Shown here piece after piece: positions 9,753 through 21,320 of a stretch of 54,892 bases of DNA. The notes under the pieces were generated by a model, which was given only the letters and a program-made list of their open reading frames with translations, had not been told where the DNA came from and ran no database searches. Position 1 is the stretch's first letter; each line of letters starts with the position of its first letter. Source of the DNA: Byssothecium circinans (lineage: Eukaryota > Ascomycota > Dothideomycetes > Pleosporales > Massarinaceae); assembly GCA_010015675.1 (NCBI GenBank), contig ML976984.1, forward strand, positions 689,102-743,993, in the 5' to 3' direction. A program made the translations under genes and the position numbers.

Positions 9753-12700
9753 CTACGCGCCCTTCTCCTTCCACTCATCCCTCAACTTCCACATCCCCCT
9801 CCCCTGACTAAAATTCGTCTTCTCCATCACAGCCACAACATCAAGCATAGCCTTGAACTCGGCCGTCTTGGTCGGAGAAGTGCGCACGAAGCGATCAAAG
9901 TGATCAATCAGCATCTGCGTCGGCACGGTACCGCCCTGCGAGATGATGAACTGGCGGATGAGATTGAGCATGCGCTTGCCGCTGAACGTCGTAGGTGCTG
10001 GCGGCGGTGTGCCAGAGTTAGCGGTGCCTGCGGCTCCCCGACGACCTCCGGCTCCGGTTTGTCGAGCAGATAGGTTGTTTAGGACGTTGGAAGACGAGGC
10101 CGCGCCGCCGCCGCCACGGCCACCGCGACCACCGGCTGTGAGACCACCGCGCAGTCCGCGAGCGCGGGGCGGAGATGGGGTGCGAGGACGGCCGAGCTCG
10201 CCGTTTGTGCCTGTCCATGTTGCGACGCCTATGGGAGCGCGCTGGGCTAGGTCCAGATTCTTTTTCAATTCCGCTGCGGCTTTGGCAGCTTGGCGCTTCG
10301 CCTCGTGCTGGATGAGGGATTGGCTGAGTCCATTGTGGCGCTTGTTGCTTCCATTGACGATTTGGTCATGCTCGACGATGGAGTGGACACCGGATTTGGC
10401 GAAGATGCCAGACATGAGAGCAGCGTCACTACCTCCTTGTACTTTTTTCTCGGTTTCGTCATCGGCGTAGGTGTATGCTTCTGTATGGTCGATGCCGCGC
10501 ACAGCTGCGAAATCTGAAGCCGACGTGGCGTCTGATGCTGGTGGTTGACGAGCCTTACTGTGCCTGAAAATGGTCTCAGTCTCTGTGGAACCATTTGTCT
10601 GTTCGTTGCCCAGAGTGAACAGGTCGTGGAGATCGCTCATTTGGAACGTCTGTCGCTGCGATGGGTCTTTGAGTACTTTATTCGTCAAGAACTGCTTGAA
10701 GATCTGGCGGTGGTATATCTTCTCCTCGATTGTGCCTGCAGACATAAGTCGGTAGATCTCTACCGGCTTCTTCTGACCCAGCCGCCATGAGCGCTCGCGA
10801 GCTTGGATATCAGTCGAGGGGTTCCAGTCCGGATCGAAGATGATGACGCGATTGGCGCCTGTGAGATTCACACCAAGACCTCCTACCTTTGTGGTGAGTA
10901 GGAACACATGGATGTTCGGGTCGTTATTGAATTCATCAACGAGAGCTTGACGGTTCTTGATATTCGTTTCTCCATCCATGCGGCGATAGTTAATACCTGG
11001 CATCTTGCCGATCAACTGCTTCTCCAAAATATCCAAGGTGATACGGTTCTGCGAGAAAATCAACGTCTTGTGGCCGTTCTTCGTCCAGAGCGAAACCAAT
11101 TCCTTCACGACTTGTATCTTGCCAGACTTGTTCGGTGCTCCGTAGCCAGGCTTATCGGCAAGCGTCTTGTGATCTATTAGATCCGGGTGGTTGCAAATTT
11201 TGCGCAGGTAGTCAATGCCAAAGAGTGGCAACTTGGTGCCGTCCTCGATAGCTCGCATGTCTTCAGAGGCCAGGAAGCGCTCATAAGCTTCACGCTGTTG
11301 GCGTGTGAGCTTACAGAAGAGCACCTTCTCTTTCTTGTCCGGAAGGTCTGTCGCGACATCGGCCTTGAAGCGCTGGAGAAGGTACGGGCTGATGGCATCT
11401 TTGAGTGTCTCTGCGGTCTGCATGGCCGTCTCGAAATCCAGATTGGTAGCATTTGCGTACCCACCCAACTTGATCGGAGTCTCAAATTGGTTGCGGAAGC
11501 TGATGAGTGTTCCCAAGCGCATCGGATAGATGAAGTCGAAGAGCGACCACAGCTCCGACAATTTGTTCTGGATGGGTGTGCCCGACAGGATAATTCGGTT
11601 TGCGGAACGTAGCTCCTTGCAATTGATTGTCTGGGCGGCGTCCGGGTTTCGAATCATGTGGCCTTCGTCAAGGATCACAGAGTCCCATTCGATGGGCGAT
11701 AGGAACTCGCGAAATGTCTCTACCCCGGAGTATGTGGTGATCAAGACGTGGCCATCCCGCTTGACCTTTTCAATGACCTTCTTCGCTGCTTTGCCGGTGT
11801 CGGTCAGAGTCTCATCATCATTTCCGTGCTCGCGCAGGTCATTGTCGCGTTCCGCTCGGTCTACGCGACTGCCAGCGAATCCGCTACCCGAACTGTGCAT
11901 GATAGATACACGCAAAGCCGGCCACCAAGTGTGGAACTCCTTGACCCATTGCGTCATGACAGTCATCGGGCAGACTACAAGAACAGGCTTCGTCAGCTTT
12001 CCTGAATAGTGCAGGCCCGCGATGAACGCAATAGTCTGGATGGTCTTTCCTAGACCCATTTCATCCCCAAGGATGCCGCCCACATTCTGCTTATACAGCT
12101 CCCAGAGCCACTCGACGCCGGTCTGCTGATAGTTGAACAGGGCTGGATAGATGTCGCCGGGAACTCGGAAATCGCCATTGTATTTCCCGTCCGGTGCCGT
12201 GGGGTGGGGTTTGTAACATTCGTCCACGCTCTGATCGTCGTTGAAAGCCTCGCCCATGCTCTCCATAGCCTGTCTACGAGCGACGGACCGATCTTTATTC
12301 CATTTACGAAGACGATCTCGGTAGATCCTCTCGTTGCCATCATCAATGCCGAGTGTCTGGTCCTCATCGCTCTCTGTGGCAGTGGTAGCCTTTGCCACCT
12401 TCTTCACCTTTTCGATGACCCTTTTGCGCTGTTGGCGATCATTATGTGCATCGTTTGGCACAAAGGCTTCAGAGTCGTTTGACTCGCTAAGCGCTGCAAG
12501 TTGGCGGTCGTTCAGATTGGGCACATAGGCATCATCCGAGTCAGTAGGCAGTGCTTCAGGTGAGCTGCTCGAAGTCCGAGAACCATGCGTTGTTCGCAAC
12601 TTCTTCTTCGGTCGAGGTATTACTTCAGGTGTAGCGCTTGAGTCTCGAGAAGCTGGCAAAGAATCGCTATCCTCAACCTCCAGTCGCTCTCGCTTCTGTC

Positions 12701-13439
12701 GAGGTGCTGCCTTTACGGTGCGGAAACCAGGTTTCATCAAGTTCTGGTGATTCGTAGCACCCTTGGTAGTATCGTCCACAATCTGCTCAATCTCCGCATC
12801 GTGCATAGCCTCACCAAGCGTGTCGGCGGCACCGGGGCGTGTCTGACCCAGTTGCATGAAGGGTGTGATCTTGCCAGTACGTAGGAGGAAATCGCGGCGC
12901 GTCTCGTTAGGCAAAGGACCATTGACGTCCGGTTGTGCCGAATCGTCTCCATCTGGTATAGCATGGCGCTTGTTGATGCGCTGCTGTATAGCGTCCAACT
13001 CCTCCTCGAGGCCATCGATCTTCTGCTGGTATGTCTCGACCTCGGCGCGCAGCTTGACTTGCTGATTGGAGGATACGGTGACTGCCAGGCGATTCCGAAT
13101 CTTTCGTATAGCGGCTTCGTTGCGCTTGATGTCTGCTGACGCCCTCTCCATGCGCTTCTTGTCGCGCTCGTCGGCTTGCTCTGTGAGCAGTTGGTCTGCC
13201 TGCTCGCCAATGTCGCGCTCGATGTCATCCTGGTCGCGAGCGCCGGTGGTGAGGAACTTCAGCCGAGTCTCTTCGTCGGCATATGAAGGCAGTTCATCCT
13301 CTACAACGGGTATGTTGTCGTCATTCGTTTCTGTGCTCGATAGGACGGCTGGGGTATCGTGCGCGGGGGATTGCGCTGCCTCCGGTGAGACGACATGCAT
13401 ATTAGACGGCGATGCCATGGTTGTAGTTGGATTTTGCAT
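9753..13439 (-). CDS. RAD26: Rad26/CSB (ERCC6)-type SNF2 DNA-dependent ATPase
   Basis: A single exon. From the ATG at 13439 it gives 1228 residues; the ATG at 13418 has a better context (ACCATGGCA) and would give 1221. No ATG precedes 13439 in the frame. An acidic, coiled N-terminal region (about 60-155) is followed by a Lys/Arg/Ser-rich stretch. The Swi2/Snf2 core then shows motif I GDEMGLGKT (458-466), motif II DEGH (591-594), motif III SGTPIQN (619-625) and motif VI QARERSWRLGQ (879-889). DEGH with the following HRQIFKQFLTNKVL block is characteristic of the CSB/Rad26 branch. The tail is Gly/Arg-rich and ends in a winged-helix-like segment. In yeast and humans this protein remodels RNA polymerase II stalled at DNA damage in transcription-coupled repair. 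It acts in the nucleus. Identification is confident. Confidence 0.96.
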   Translation of the reverse strand: MQNPTTTMASPSNMHVVSPEAAQSPAHDTPAVLSSTETNDDNIPVVEDELPSYADEETRLKFLTTGARDQDDIERDIGEQADQLLTEQADERDKKRMERASADIKRNEAAIRKIRNRLAVTVSSNQQVKLRAEVETYQQKIDGLEEELDAIQQRINKRHAIPDGDDSAQPDVNGPLPNETRRDFLLRTGKITPFMQLGQTRPGAADTLGEAMHDAEIEQIVDDTTKGATNHQNLMKPGFRTVKAAPRQKRERLEVEDSDSLPASRDSSATPEVIPRPKKKLRTTHGSRTSSSSPEALPTDSDDAYVPNLNDRQLAALSESNDSEAFVPNDAHNDRQQRKRVIEKVKKVAKATTATESDEDQTLGIDDGNERIYRDRLRKWNKDRSVARRQAMESMGEAFNDDQSVDECYKPHPTAPDGKYNGDFRVPGDIYPALFNYQQTGVEWLWELYKQNVGGILGDEMGLGKTIQTIAFIAGLHYSGKLTKPVLVVCPMTVMTQWVKEFHTWWPALRVSIMHSSGSGFAGSRVDRAERDNDLREHGNDDETLTDTGKAAKKVIEKVKRDGHVLITTYSGVETFREFLSPIEWDSVILDEGHMIRNPDAAQTINCKELRSANRIILSGTPIQNKLSELWSLFDFIYPMRLGTLISFRNQFETPIKLGGYANATNLDFETAMQTAETLKDAISPYLLQRFKADVATDLPDKKEKVLFCKLTRQQREAYERFLASEDMRAIEDGTKLPLFGIDYLRKICNHPDLIDHKTLADKPGYGAPNKSGKIQVVKELVSLWTKNGHKTLIFSQNRITLDILEKQLIGKMPGINYRRMDGETNIKNRQALVDEFNNDPNIHVFLLTTKVGGLGVNLTGANRVIIFDPDWNPSTDIQARERSWRLGQKKPVEIYRLMSAGTIEEKIYHRQIFKQFLTNKVLKDPSQRQTFQMSDLHDLFTLGNEQTNGSTETETIFRHSKARQPPASDATSASDFAAVRGIDHTEAYTYADDETEKKVQGGSDAALMSGIFAKSGVHSIVEHDQIVNGSNKRHNGLSQSLIQHEAKRQAAKAAAELKKNLDLAQRAPIGVATWTGTNGELGRPRTPSPPRARGLRGGLTAGGRGGRGGGGAASSSNVLNNLSARQTGAGGRRGAAGTANSGTPPPAPTTFSGKRMLNLIRQFIISQGGTVPTQMLIDHFDRFVRTSPTKTAEFKAMLDVVAVMEKTNFSQGRGMWKLRDEWKEKGA

Positions 13440-13990
13440 GCGACGAGTGCGGGGGATTTCCGTGTCTTCTACGGGATTTTGTTGGCCTCGAGCGGACAGA
13501 GGCGACAACAAATGCGAAAGTGCGAGGGTTCACACTGGCGGCAACGGAGGCCGGAAGTTGAGCACGGCGAGGTTTTGGTTGCGCGTCGTGAATGTCGCGG
13601 GTCAGAGTGGGCTGAATGTGAGGAAGTGGGAAAAGAGAGGGTGGGTAATTCTTAGCATGGCGTGCGGCCAGCGCTTTTTCCCAAGGCGAGGTGAAGGTGA
13701 ATCTGTGAAAGTGTATGCCTAGAACGTTTTCGATCGATGACGCATTGTGGCCCAAGCGTGACAGGGGTCTTTCACGTGACTGCGCGTCATTCAGATCCGC
13801 GTCGTGACACAACTACTTTTCCACTTTTACAAGCCTCATCATGAGATGAAATAGTCCTCAAATTCCATTCAATCCTTCTTACTCTCTTCTGGCCTCGAGA
13901 TTGTCGCAGTTTTCTCGAGTCAAATCTATTGCATTACTTCAAATTATCTCGAGTCTTCGTTTCTGGCAGAACGCGTCCCACCGCATTCAA
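13440..13990. other. Upstream region of RAD26
   Basis: About 550 bases between the start of RAD26 and the end of the FAD oxidase gene, both on the minus strand. It contains the palindrome CACGTG at 13773-13778, a common bHLH (Cbf1-type) site, about 335 bases upstream of the RAD26 start. Nothing else stands out. Confidence 0.5.
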
Positions 13991-15529
13991 TCAGAGCTTT
14001 CCTTTCTCCGGGTCATGTCTCCAGCCCGGCATCTCAGCAAGATCCTTTGCGGCAGCTCCTCGTACCGATTTCAAGGCATCTCCGCCCGGTCGCCATCTCC
14101 ATGCGTGCACCAGATCTTCCGCTAGGTCGCCCTCCAGCAGCTCTACTACATGCTTCCCGATATTTGGCAGAAGCTTGAACGTATGCCTGTAGCCTTTTCA
14201 GCACAAAATTCTATCCACCCTACGGATCCAGACTGAACTTACCCGCTATCGCCTGTAGCTAGGAAAAAGTTCTTCCATTTCGGATACTCACAGACGAGTA
14301 ATGCCGCATCCGCCGTGTCGGTGCACCAGCATAAAGATCGGTTGAACAAGTTCTTTTCTTTGAACCGAGGAAGATACGCATCTATAGCTTTTCGAATGGA
14401 CTTTTCAGAAGCGTCCGGGTATGTGTCAGTGGGATGTTTCGCATGCGAGCGTGGCACTGATATGCATTTGGGAGCTTCGGCTCCATACGGCTGATGCACT
14501 TTGAAACGCGTAAATCCAGGAAACTCGTCGCAGACCTTTATGACACCGTATTCATCTGGCTCAAAAAAGAAACCGATGTCGCCATTGTACACCACAGGGA
14601 CATTCTTGTATTCTACAGCTTCTTCTGGAGTGAGTCGCATATGCGCGTACACCCAAGCCTTCCACTCCTTTAGCACGCAGTGTTATGTATTCGGAACAAG
14701 GAAAAAGAACTTACTTTAGAGCAGCACTGATCCTCCAAATCTACCAAGACCGAACTCCAAGCACCAGCAGCAAGAACAATCTTGTCGGCGCGGTAGTTTG
14801 TCCCATCTATCGTTTCAACACCAATACACGTCGAGCCATCAGGAGCGAAGAGTGGTCGCTTGAAGGATCCTGACCTGCCGCGAAGTCAACGCATTTAAAA
14901 TCAAATCATCAATCTGCAAAGCAACTTACCTGCCAACACCGAAGTTAACGCCCTGCTCTTTAAGGTATATACCGATCGCATTAATTGCTTTCGCGGCAGC
15001 CAGCCAGCCACCGTCACTACTATATATAGCTTGCCATCCGCGGATTCTGTCTCGTTCCAACAGCGGTATCTTCTTTAGTATTTCCTCTTCGTTGTAAAGC
15101 CACTCGGTCGTTTCCTTCAGGCCAGCATCAAGCAGCTTTTGGTACTCCTCTTTCAAGGACTCAAGCTCGCCTTCGGATGATGCACAGTCAAGCTAAATCT
15201 CTATCAACCAATCTTCTTCGCCGACCAAAAAGACTTCAAAGACTCACTCTCCCTGTATTGTGAAAGAATGGTTTGAACAACGCATCGTTTCGCCACATAT
15301 CCCTCGCTTCCAAACTCAACTGCACATCCACCGGATTTCGCAGCCGGATACCCATGATCTTGTTGAGATCATTTCCAGCAGATTGTGCAGAAGGGATGGG
15401 GTACGTGTCGAGAACGGTAATGTTCGAGGGGGTATAGCCGGAGCGGAGAAGATGAAGTGCTGTCGAGGATCCTATCGTACCGCCACCTCCTACAACGATG
15501 ACTTTAGTGTTCGCCCGCATAGTGGTCAT
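13991..15529 (-). CDS. Fructosyl amino acid oxidase (amadoriase)-like FAD enzyme
   Basis: Five exons: 15529-15248, 15192-14930, 14874-14715, 14667-14243 and 14186-13991. The four introns are 46-56 bases, all GT-AG, and close the frame to 441 residues, the usual size of fungal amadoriases. The FAD dinucleotide-binding motif VIVVGGGGTIG is at residues 10-20. The motif LFNRSLCWCTDTADA (about 343-356) carries the cysteine that binds FAD covalently in this family (Cys348 or the neighbouring Cys350), and FLATGDSGHTFK follows. Members oxidise fructosyl amino acids to glucosone, amino acid and hydrogen peroxide; saccharopine- and sarcosine-type oxidases are relatives, so the substrate is inferred. 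The C-terminus is GKL, close to but not a standard peroxisomal PTS1 (SKL-like). It is divergent from the CorA-like gene. Confidence 0.93.
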
Positions 15530-16191
15530 CTTCGCTGTCGCTTTTGCTCTTGGACTGTCAGTCGTCTGAAGCGCTGTCGTTCAAGTGGCATGATTCATGC
15601 CAAGGGTATCTCCCGATTTGGTTGGGCCCCACAAATGTCAGGTAGCTTTGACGCCACACCTTTCAAATGCGCAAATGCGCATGTCCATTCTTCACTTTCC
15701 ACACCCACGACACCTTCAGTTCCACTTCAAAGCATCCAGTCCTTAGTCAATATCGCGCAGCAACATTCCGAAAGATTGATGGGAATAAGATGATTCGCGC
15801 ACAACAGACTGCTATCGTATTTTGAACGGATCGCGTTAACAACTCACATGATATGGGAGCATTTTGCTACTCGTGCTATCGTTATTGATTAATTGATGCA
15901 TCTTTCAGCCCCCAGCCCCCGACGGCACCACTAGTGCTAATCAGGTAAAGTGGATTCAGCTCCTCCAAAGGTCATCGTCTGCATTTTCAACCTCTTACTT
16001 TCCAAAACCAAAGTGCATCTTCGTCAGTACTTACATCCACAAACTAACATTCGAGCGTTGACTTTAGGTGACGCGTTGGGTCTCTATTCATCAACCCCTG
16101 ACTTGATCGGCATCGACTCAGCCTCGCACCATCTACCTGTCTTTCACCTCAACAGAATCCCGCCATTCTCGCAAGCAAAACACAATTAACT
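15530..16191. other. Divergent promoter region, FAD oxidase / CorA-like gene
   Basis: About 660 bases between two divergent starts, so it must hold both promoters. I see no third gene. CT-rich tracts lie just before the plus-strand start. Confidence 0.5.
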
Positions 16192-18042
16192 ATGGACCAA
16201 TCCATCCGCAGAGATCGTATCCACCGGACACTCGACTGGCGTTACTGGCCCACTTCCTTAACCCCAGCACCAGACGCCGAGTCCAAGCCCTGGCGTGCAT
16301 GGCCCGAGGAAGGGATTTCCGAGCAAGAAGAAATCGCGCTTCTTGCTCCGTCGAAAGATTCGAGTCATCCTGAATTAGAAGATGAGGCTGTTATCGCGTG
16401 GGGCCTAGCAAGGAGTGCGGAGAAGGAGGATTGTGGAATTGTGGATTATTGCGAGGTAAAGAATGGGGATGTAGGTGAGTTAGGCCCGCAGTAGAGTATT
16501 TTGGAGACGAAAAGAACGATGCAGCTTTTCTTTGAGGTTGAAATGACTGACGGCTCGATAGAGTGGCAGTTCGATCCTAGTGACGAGGATTTAGAGAAAT
16601 TGGTAGATGTAAGTTCTCGGCCCTTGACATTGATTTGCAATGTACTGACAAATCATTTAAGCGCTCACCTGGAAGTGGTTCCAATGATAGGATTTTCAGA
16701 ACCTTGTAAGTTATTTTCACTACATTGTACGCTTCCAGCCGTCTCTGTCCTACGCACCACGTCGCAGTCATCAAGATCAGGTGTCTAGCTAATACGCTTC
16801 AGCTTCCTCAACACACTAGCAGCCGAAGCCTCATGGCTCCCAGGGAACTTCAACATACGCCCACGAATCCTTAAAGCGCTGCTCAAAGCCGGGTTCTCAA
16901 AACTTATTTTAGGCGAGATCTTCACGTTCGAAGGCTCTTTCGCGAAAATGGGAGAACAGTGTTTCCAAAAGAAGGATCAAGACGGGAATCTGACTTCGTT
17001 CGGTAACCAGCACACTACGAATTGACGTATCATTCCGAGCTAATAGATGTCAGAGGTTTGTTATCGCGCCCACTGCGGTTGGGATACAGGTGTCGGTTAC
17101 ATCCATTCCATCCGCACCAGTACCCAAACAACCTACTTCTGCGTCAACTACCCCTCGCGTGCTCTAGACCGCTTCAAAGCCGCCCTCACGGCCGATCCTG
17201 AAAACGCATACCGCGACTTCTATCTCGACGGCCTTGCCGCCGACGATGCGTGCAAACAATGGCGGTTCACTATCGGCCAGCGCCGCAATCTTCTTCTCAC
17301 CCATGAAACACGGTACGAAGATGATAGATCAGACTATTCTGATCTCACGCGGAAACTGCACCGTTTGTCTCGTGACTGGAATACGCTGAACCAGGATTGC
17401 TTGGATTGCGTCAATACGCTTGAGTTCTTGAATCGTGCGTATGGAAGGTATTGCAAGAGCTTGGAGGGTAGGAAGACGGGCGCAAGGTGGGAGGTGGATA
17501 GGAGCACAGACATGCACGAAACGTTTGAAGTGTTGAGGGCGCAGGGCGAGAATTGCGCGAGGTGGACCGCGGTGTATCGGGAGAGGACGAATATCCGAAT
17601 CAATCTAGTAAGCTTCTTGCCCTCTTTTTCACTTCCATGAGGTAGCTCAGAAACTGACACCAAGGACCAGCTCTTTCATCTTGCCAACCAACGCGAAGCC
17701 CGCACCTCCAAACAGATCGCCATCTCCACGGCAAAAGTCGCTGAGCAAACCCAGCGCGACTCCGCATCCATGATCACCATGGCCGCTGTGACAATGCTTT
17801 TCCTCCCCGGTACTTTCATCTCGACGGTCTTGAGTACCACGTACTTTGACTTCGACGAGGAGAACCTGAGCGTGAGTAGAGAGTGGTGGGTTTTACCTGC
17901 GAGTACGATTCCCGTAACGATTGGCGTGTTTGCGATATGGTGGGTGTGGAGACGGTGGACACTCAGGAAGCAGGCAATACTGAGGAAGAAGTTTGATGTT
18001 GATGATCTTGTGGAGGAGGCGGTGAGAGAGACAGGGAAGTGA
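16192..18042 (+). CDS. CorA-like fungal membrane protein
   Basis: Proposed exons: 16192-16455, 16495-16608, 16662-16705, 16803-17002, 17054-17607 and 17665-18042, giving 517 residues. Introns 2-5 have clear signals (TACTGAC, GCTAATA, AACTGAC branch sites). Intron 1 is only 39 bases and ends in TAG; if retained, that TAG is an in-frame stop. The N-terminal two thirds are soluble and helical, with no recognised domain. The C-terminal part has the arrangement of fungal CorA-like proteins: a long helix (KQIAISTAKVAEQTQRDS), then membrane segment 1 with the typical ITMAAVTMLFLPGTFIS (about 428-449) and membrane segment 2 (about 466-488), then a basic tail. The GMN magnesium-filter motif is absent, so magnesium transport should not be assumed. 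The final acceptor could also be 6 bases further on. The first intron is the weakest part of the model. Confidence 0.82.
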
Positions 18043-18322
18043 TGAGCTAGCAAGATAAAAGAGCAGGTGTTCTATTCGCGAAGGTGAGGGAAACTTGTAA
18101 CAAATTTCTTGTTATAAACTAGCGTACTCAAGGCGATACACGTCCCTATTACCGAAAGCATAACCCAAAAAGAGTCATACAATGAGATTCCTTGACTATT
18201 CCCAAACCACCTGCTTCACGACACTACAACAGCAAGACCAACAGCCAACGAGGAGGCGATCCAAATGACTATCAGGACCCCAAAGTTAGGGAGGCAAAAC
18301 CTTGTTACAGTTAGCAAAGCCT

Positions 18323-20598
18323 TTATCCAGTGCCGATGCGCATGAGTACGTACCCTTCCGAACTAAGGCCAATAAGTCCGACCCAAAAGAGCCACTGTGC
18401 AATCCAAAGCAGGACCATGCTTATGATTGCGATCAAAAAGAGCCTCACCATTCCCCTTTCAATGGGCTGGCTATTAGTGCCCTTGAGAGGCAGAGTGCCG
18501 TAGACTGCGTGAACTTGTCCCTCGCCGCTCAGTAACGGTGTTTGCTCCAGGTCCCAGCTCCTCTCCATCCAGTAAGATACCAACATGTCTTCAAACTCTC
18601 TCCAACGCTCATTGAACGGTGCCATCAGCTCTTCCACAGCATTCAGCGTCATCAGGTTATTTGTCTGCGACTTTGACGCATGGACTTTAGCATTTCTAGC
18701 TGACACAGTTGTTCCACGTACAGCTTGTATAAGGAGAACCAGTGCCACAACAACCACAACAAGCCACATGAGTGCTCCAGCGTACATTAGTCGTGCTGAT
18801 GGTACCGTCTCTAGTATTGCCATGCCTTGACTGTAGAAGTTGTGTTCTAGACCATAATTGACGGCTGCAATGATATGGAATGCTGATAGGGTTTGAAGGA
18901 TCGCTTCCGCAAACAGGCAGGATGCGACTGTTGAGAAACTGGTCACTTGGAAATGTTGAACGCCAACCAGCAAAATGGTTGCCCACGTAGGCCGAGGGAT
19001 CGAGCACCAGAGGAGTATCAGCTGAACAACAGGAATATCTTCATAACCAGGTGTTGATTGAACGAGAACCGCATTGATCCAGTTCGCAAAGAGGTAAAGA
19101 GCGGCGATTGTAAGCCCCTTGAGAAGCCAAGATCGCGAATGGTAGTGTCGACAAGCACATATGCTTCGCCTGGAACCTGTTCTCGAGCCATAGAATGCAG
19201 CAAGAAGAGTGGCAATGTTGATCAAGCCAAGGCTCCCAAGCTTCCACTCAGTAGAGGCACATGTTTGCGTTGGCTTTGAAGAATTCGGATCGTCGACAGG
19301 GCTAGAATTCGAATCTTTGAACAATTTGATGCTCCATCGCCATGGTATCATGTCAACAGGAGTAGGGGCAGCTAACTGACGCCAATGCTTCGGTAGGCCC
19401 TGCCATCCCTGCACGCTGCCACAAAGGCTGTGGAGCCACTTTATATAGTCTATCCGGGTTTCGAAAATCTGACACGCTCCTTTGCAGGTACTGTAGCTGA
19501 TATTGCGGCAGAAGCAGGCTCGGTCTACTGAGCGCTTGACTTTGCAGTAGCCACTGGAATCGGGCTCGCAAGCATCAGTTGAGCAGCGATCAGTAAGATC
19601 GGTCACCTTTTTTGGCATGGAAGTGACGCAGTCGGGCCAGCGCCAGTTCTCGGTGGGGATGTAAGCGAAGGTCGTGGTTTTGAGTCCGTCCGTCCAGTTG
19701 CCAGGTAACGAAGTCGGTCCACAAGTGGCATTTAACCACAGGCGCTCCCTTGTTAATGCCAACGCTGGTGCTGAACATGGTTCGTTTTTGGGATCTGTAT
19801 TGAACGCTTTGCAGAAGCATCGTTTATCAAAATAGTCGCCATACCCTATCCAGCGCTTAGTGAGGTCGTAACCGACGGTTTCGAAATCCAAAGCAATCAT
19901 GGATCGCAGGGATTCACTATATTCCCATGGACGAGCGGTGTTTCCGGTATGCTGGGTGTTGGATGTGAAGCCACAGGACGCCATGACATGTTGGAATGGT
20001 TCCATCGATGGAGCAGAAGCTGAGTCCGTTAAGCACGCGGGTGCTTTGTCAGTCACACTAACAGCTGCATACCCTTCAATTAAGGAGGCCGGAGAAAGGT
20101 TCTGTAGCCCGGTGGCGTCGCCGACATCAACAAGCCATGTCCGACCGGTGACATTCTGAATCCACCGAAACAACTGCGCTTTGGCGAGCACTGATCGGCT
20201 GCAATATGGGAGATAGGGCTTGACAACATCAGAAGAAAAGCTGGTGCTGAGACAGCTGAGTTGTGTGAGCCATTGGTGGTGGGTACAGATTATTCCGAAA
20301 TGCGAAGTGCATTGTTTGCTGGTACATTTTGTCATGGTACTCAACCAGTCAGACTGATCCTGCTGAGCGATGCACTGTGGCATGGGAATTAGATCTTCGG
20401 GGTTTACCCAGCCATTGCGATTGACTAGGGGTACCAAAGTATGATCGTCGTCATTAGGTCCAGACTTAGTGGGATCAAGCGCTCCTGCGGTCTTCTTTAG
20501 CGTTGAAGGGGCTGGAAGCTATCCGGCAGAATACCTTGCGCAGTGACCCTGCAAATGGCGACCGTCAATAGACCGAGCCATATACGAAATAGCCTCAT
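18323..20598 (-). CDS. Cys-rich ectodomain, multi-pass fungal membrane protein
   Basis: Two exons: 20598-20535 carries only the signal peptide (MRLFRIWLGLLTVAICRVTA), and 20484-18323 carries the rest, 741 residues in all. The 50-base intron has an unusual GTATTC donor but a good GCTAA branch site and CGCAG acceptor, and it joins the frames exactly. The first half (about 22-390) is an extracellular domain with many cysteines and Trp-rich motifs (IPMPQCI, CTHHQWLTQLSC, WLNATCGPTSLPGNW, CFCRNISYSTCKGACQIFETRIDY). The second half has about six membrane segments, and a charged cytoplasmic stretch precedes the last of them. The family is common in Dothideomycetes and relatives, and its function is unknown. 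A receptor or wall-sensor role would be a guess. It converges on the CorA-like gene, with 280 bases between stops. Confidence 0.85.
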
Positions 20599-21320
20599 TT
20601 TAGCTGCAGCGTCGAAGTGCTTAACCTCTCTCTCGAGGTTGTATAGGATGATAGCCGCTGTCGTCTGCCTGTTGCGGGGTTGCGGCACACTCGTATCATC
20701 CGTATGCAACCGCCCACCTTACGTAATCGGTACGCGCCTGTGTCAGCCCACTCCTGCAGCAGAAAGCTGACAACAAACCAACCTTCCCATGACATGACGA
20801 GTTGCGCCAACCCTCTAAATGCACCCTACCGACGCTTTGAAGGCGCGATCACCTTACGCAGCACGCCCCAACCACGACGAGATCAAGCACCCCTTCTGTA
20901 TCTCTGCAGATTCGGACATCAAGCCAGCCACCAACGACCCTAGGGACTTTCCCAAAAGCGCTTGGGTTGATTCGTATGCATTCAGTATGCCATTGATAGA
21001 CGGCAGCACCGTCTAATCCTCGCTGGCCCCTGACAAAGATTAAATAAATGCTACGCCTCTTTCAGCATAGGAAGCGATCTAAACATCATGTCACAATGAA
21101 TTCGTGTGTGGAAAATGGTGGAAGACCGGGTTTAGCAAACAGATGATTTCATTGTTTGCAGTTTTTCGTATACAACGCGACGACAAAGATGGATAGATCT
21201 CGGCCAGTGGTAAAGCGCTGTCCCAGCTCGTCCCGACATCCATTGGCCAGCATCTCAGATACGTGAACACAGGCAAAAGTGTGTCCAAATCCCGATTTGG
21301 TCCCGTACTTCTCGATGACC
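20599..21320. other. Intergenic region upstream of the Cys-rich membrane protein
   Basis: About 720 bases between two minus-strand genes. Small open frames here have no supporting features. It holds the promoter of the membrane protein gene and the 3' end of the DJ-1-like gene. Confidence 0.5.

Noticed and set aside
9943..13722. Several open frames of 60-218 residues antisense to RAD26
   Set aside because: They are mirror frames of a long coding exon with strong codon bias; none has its own domain or start context.
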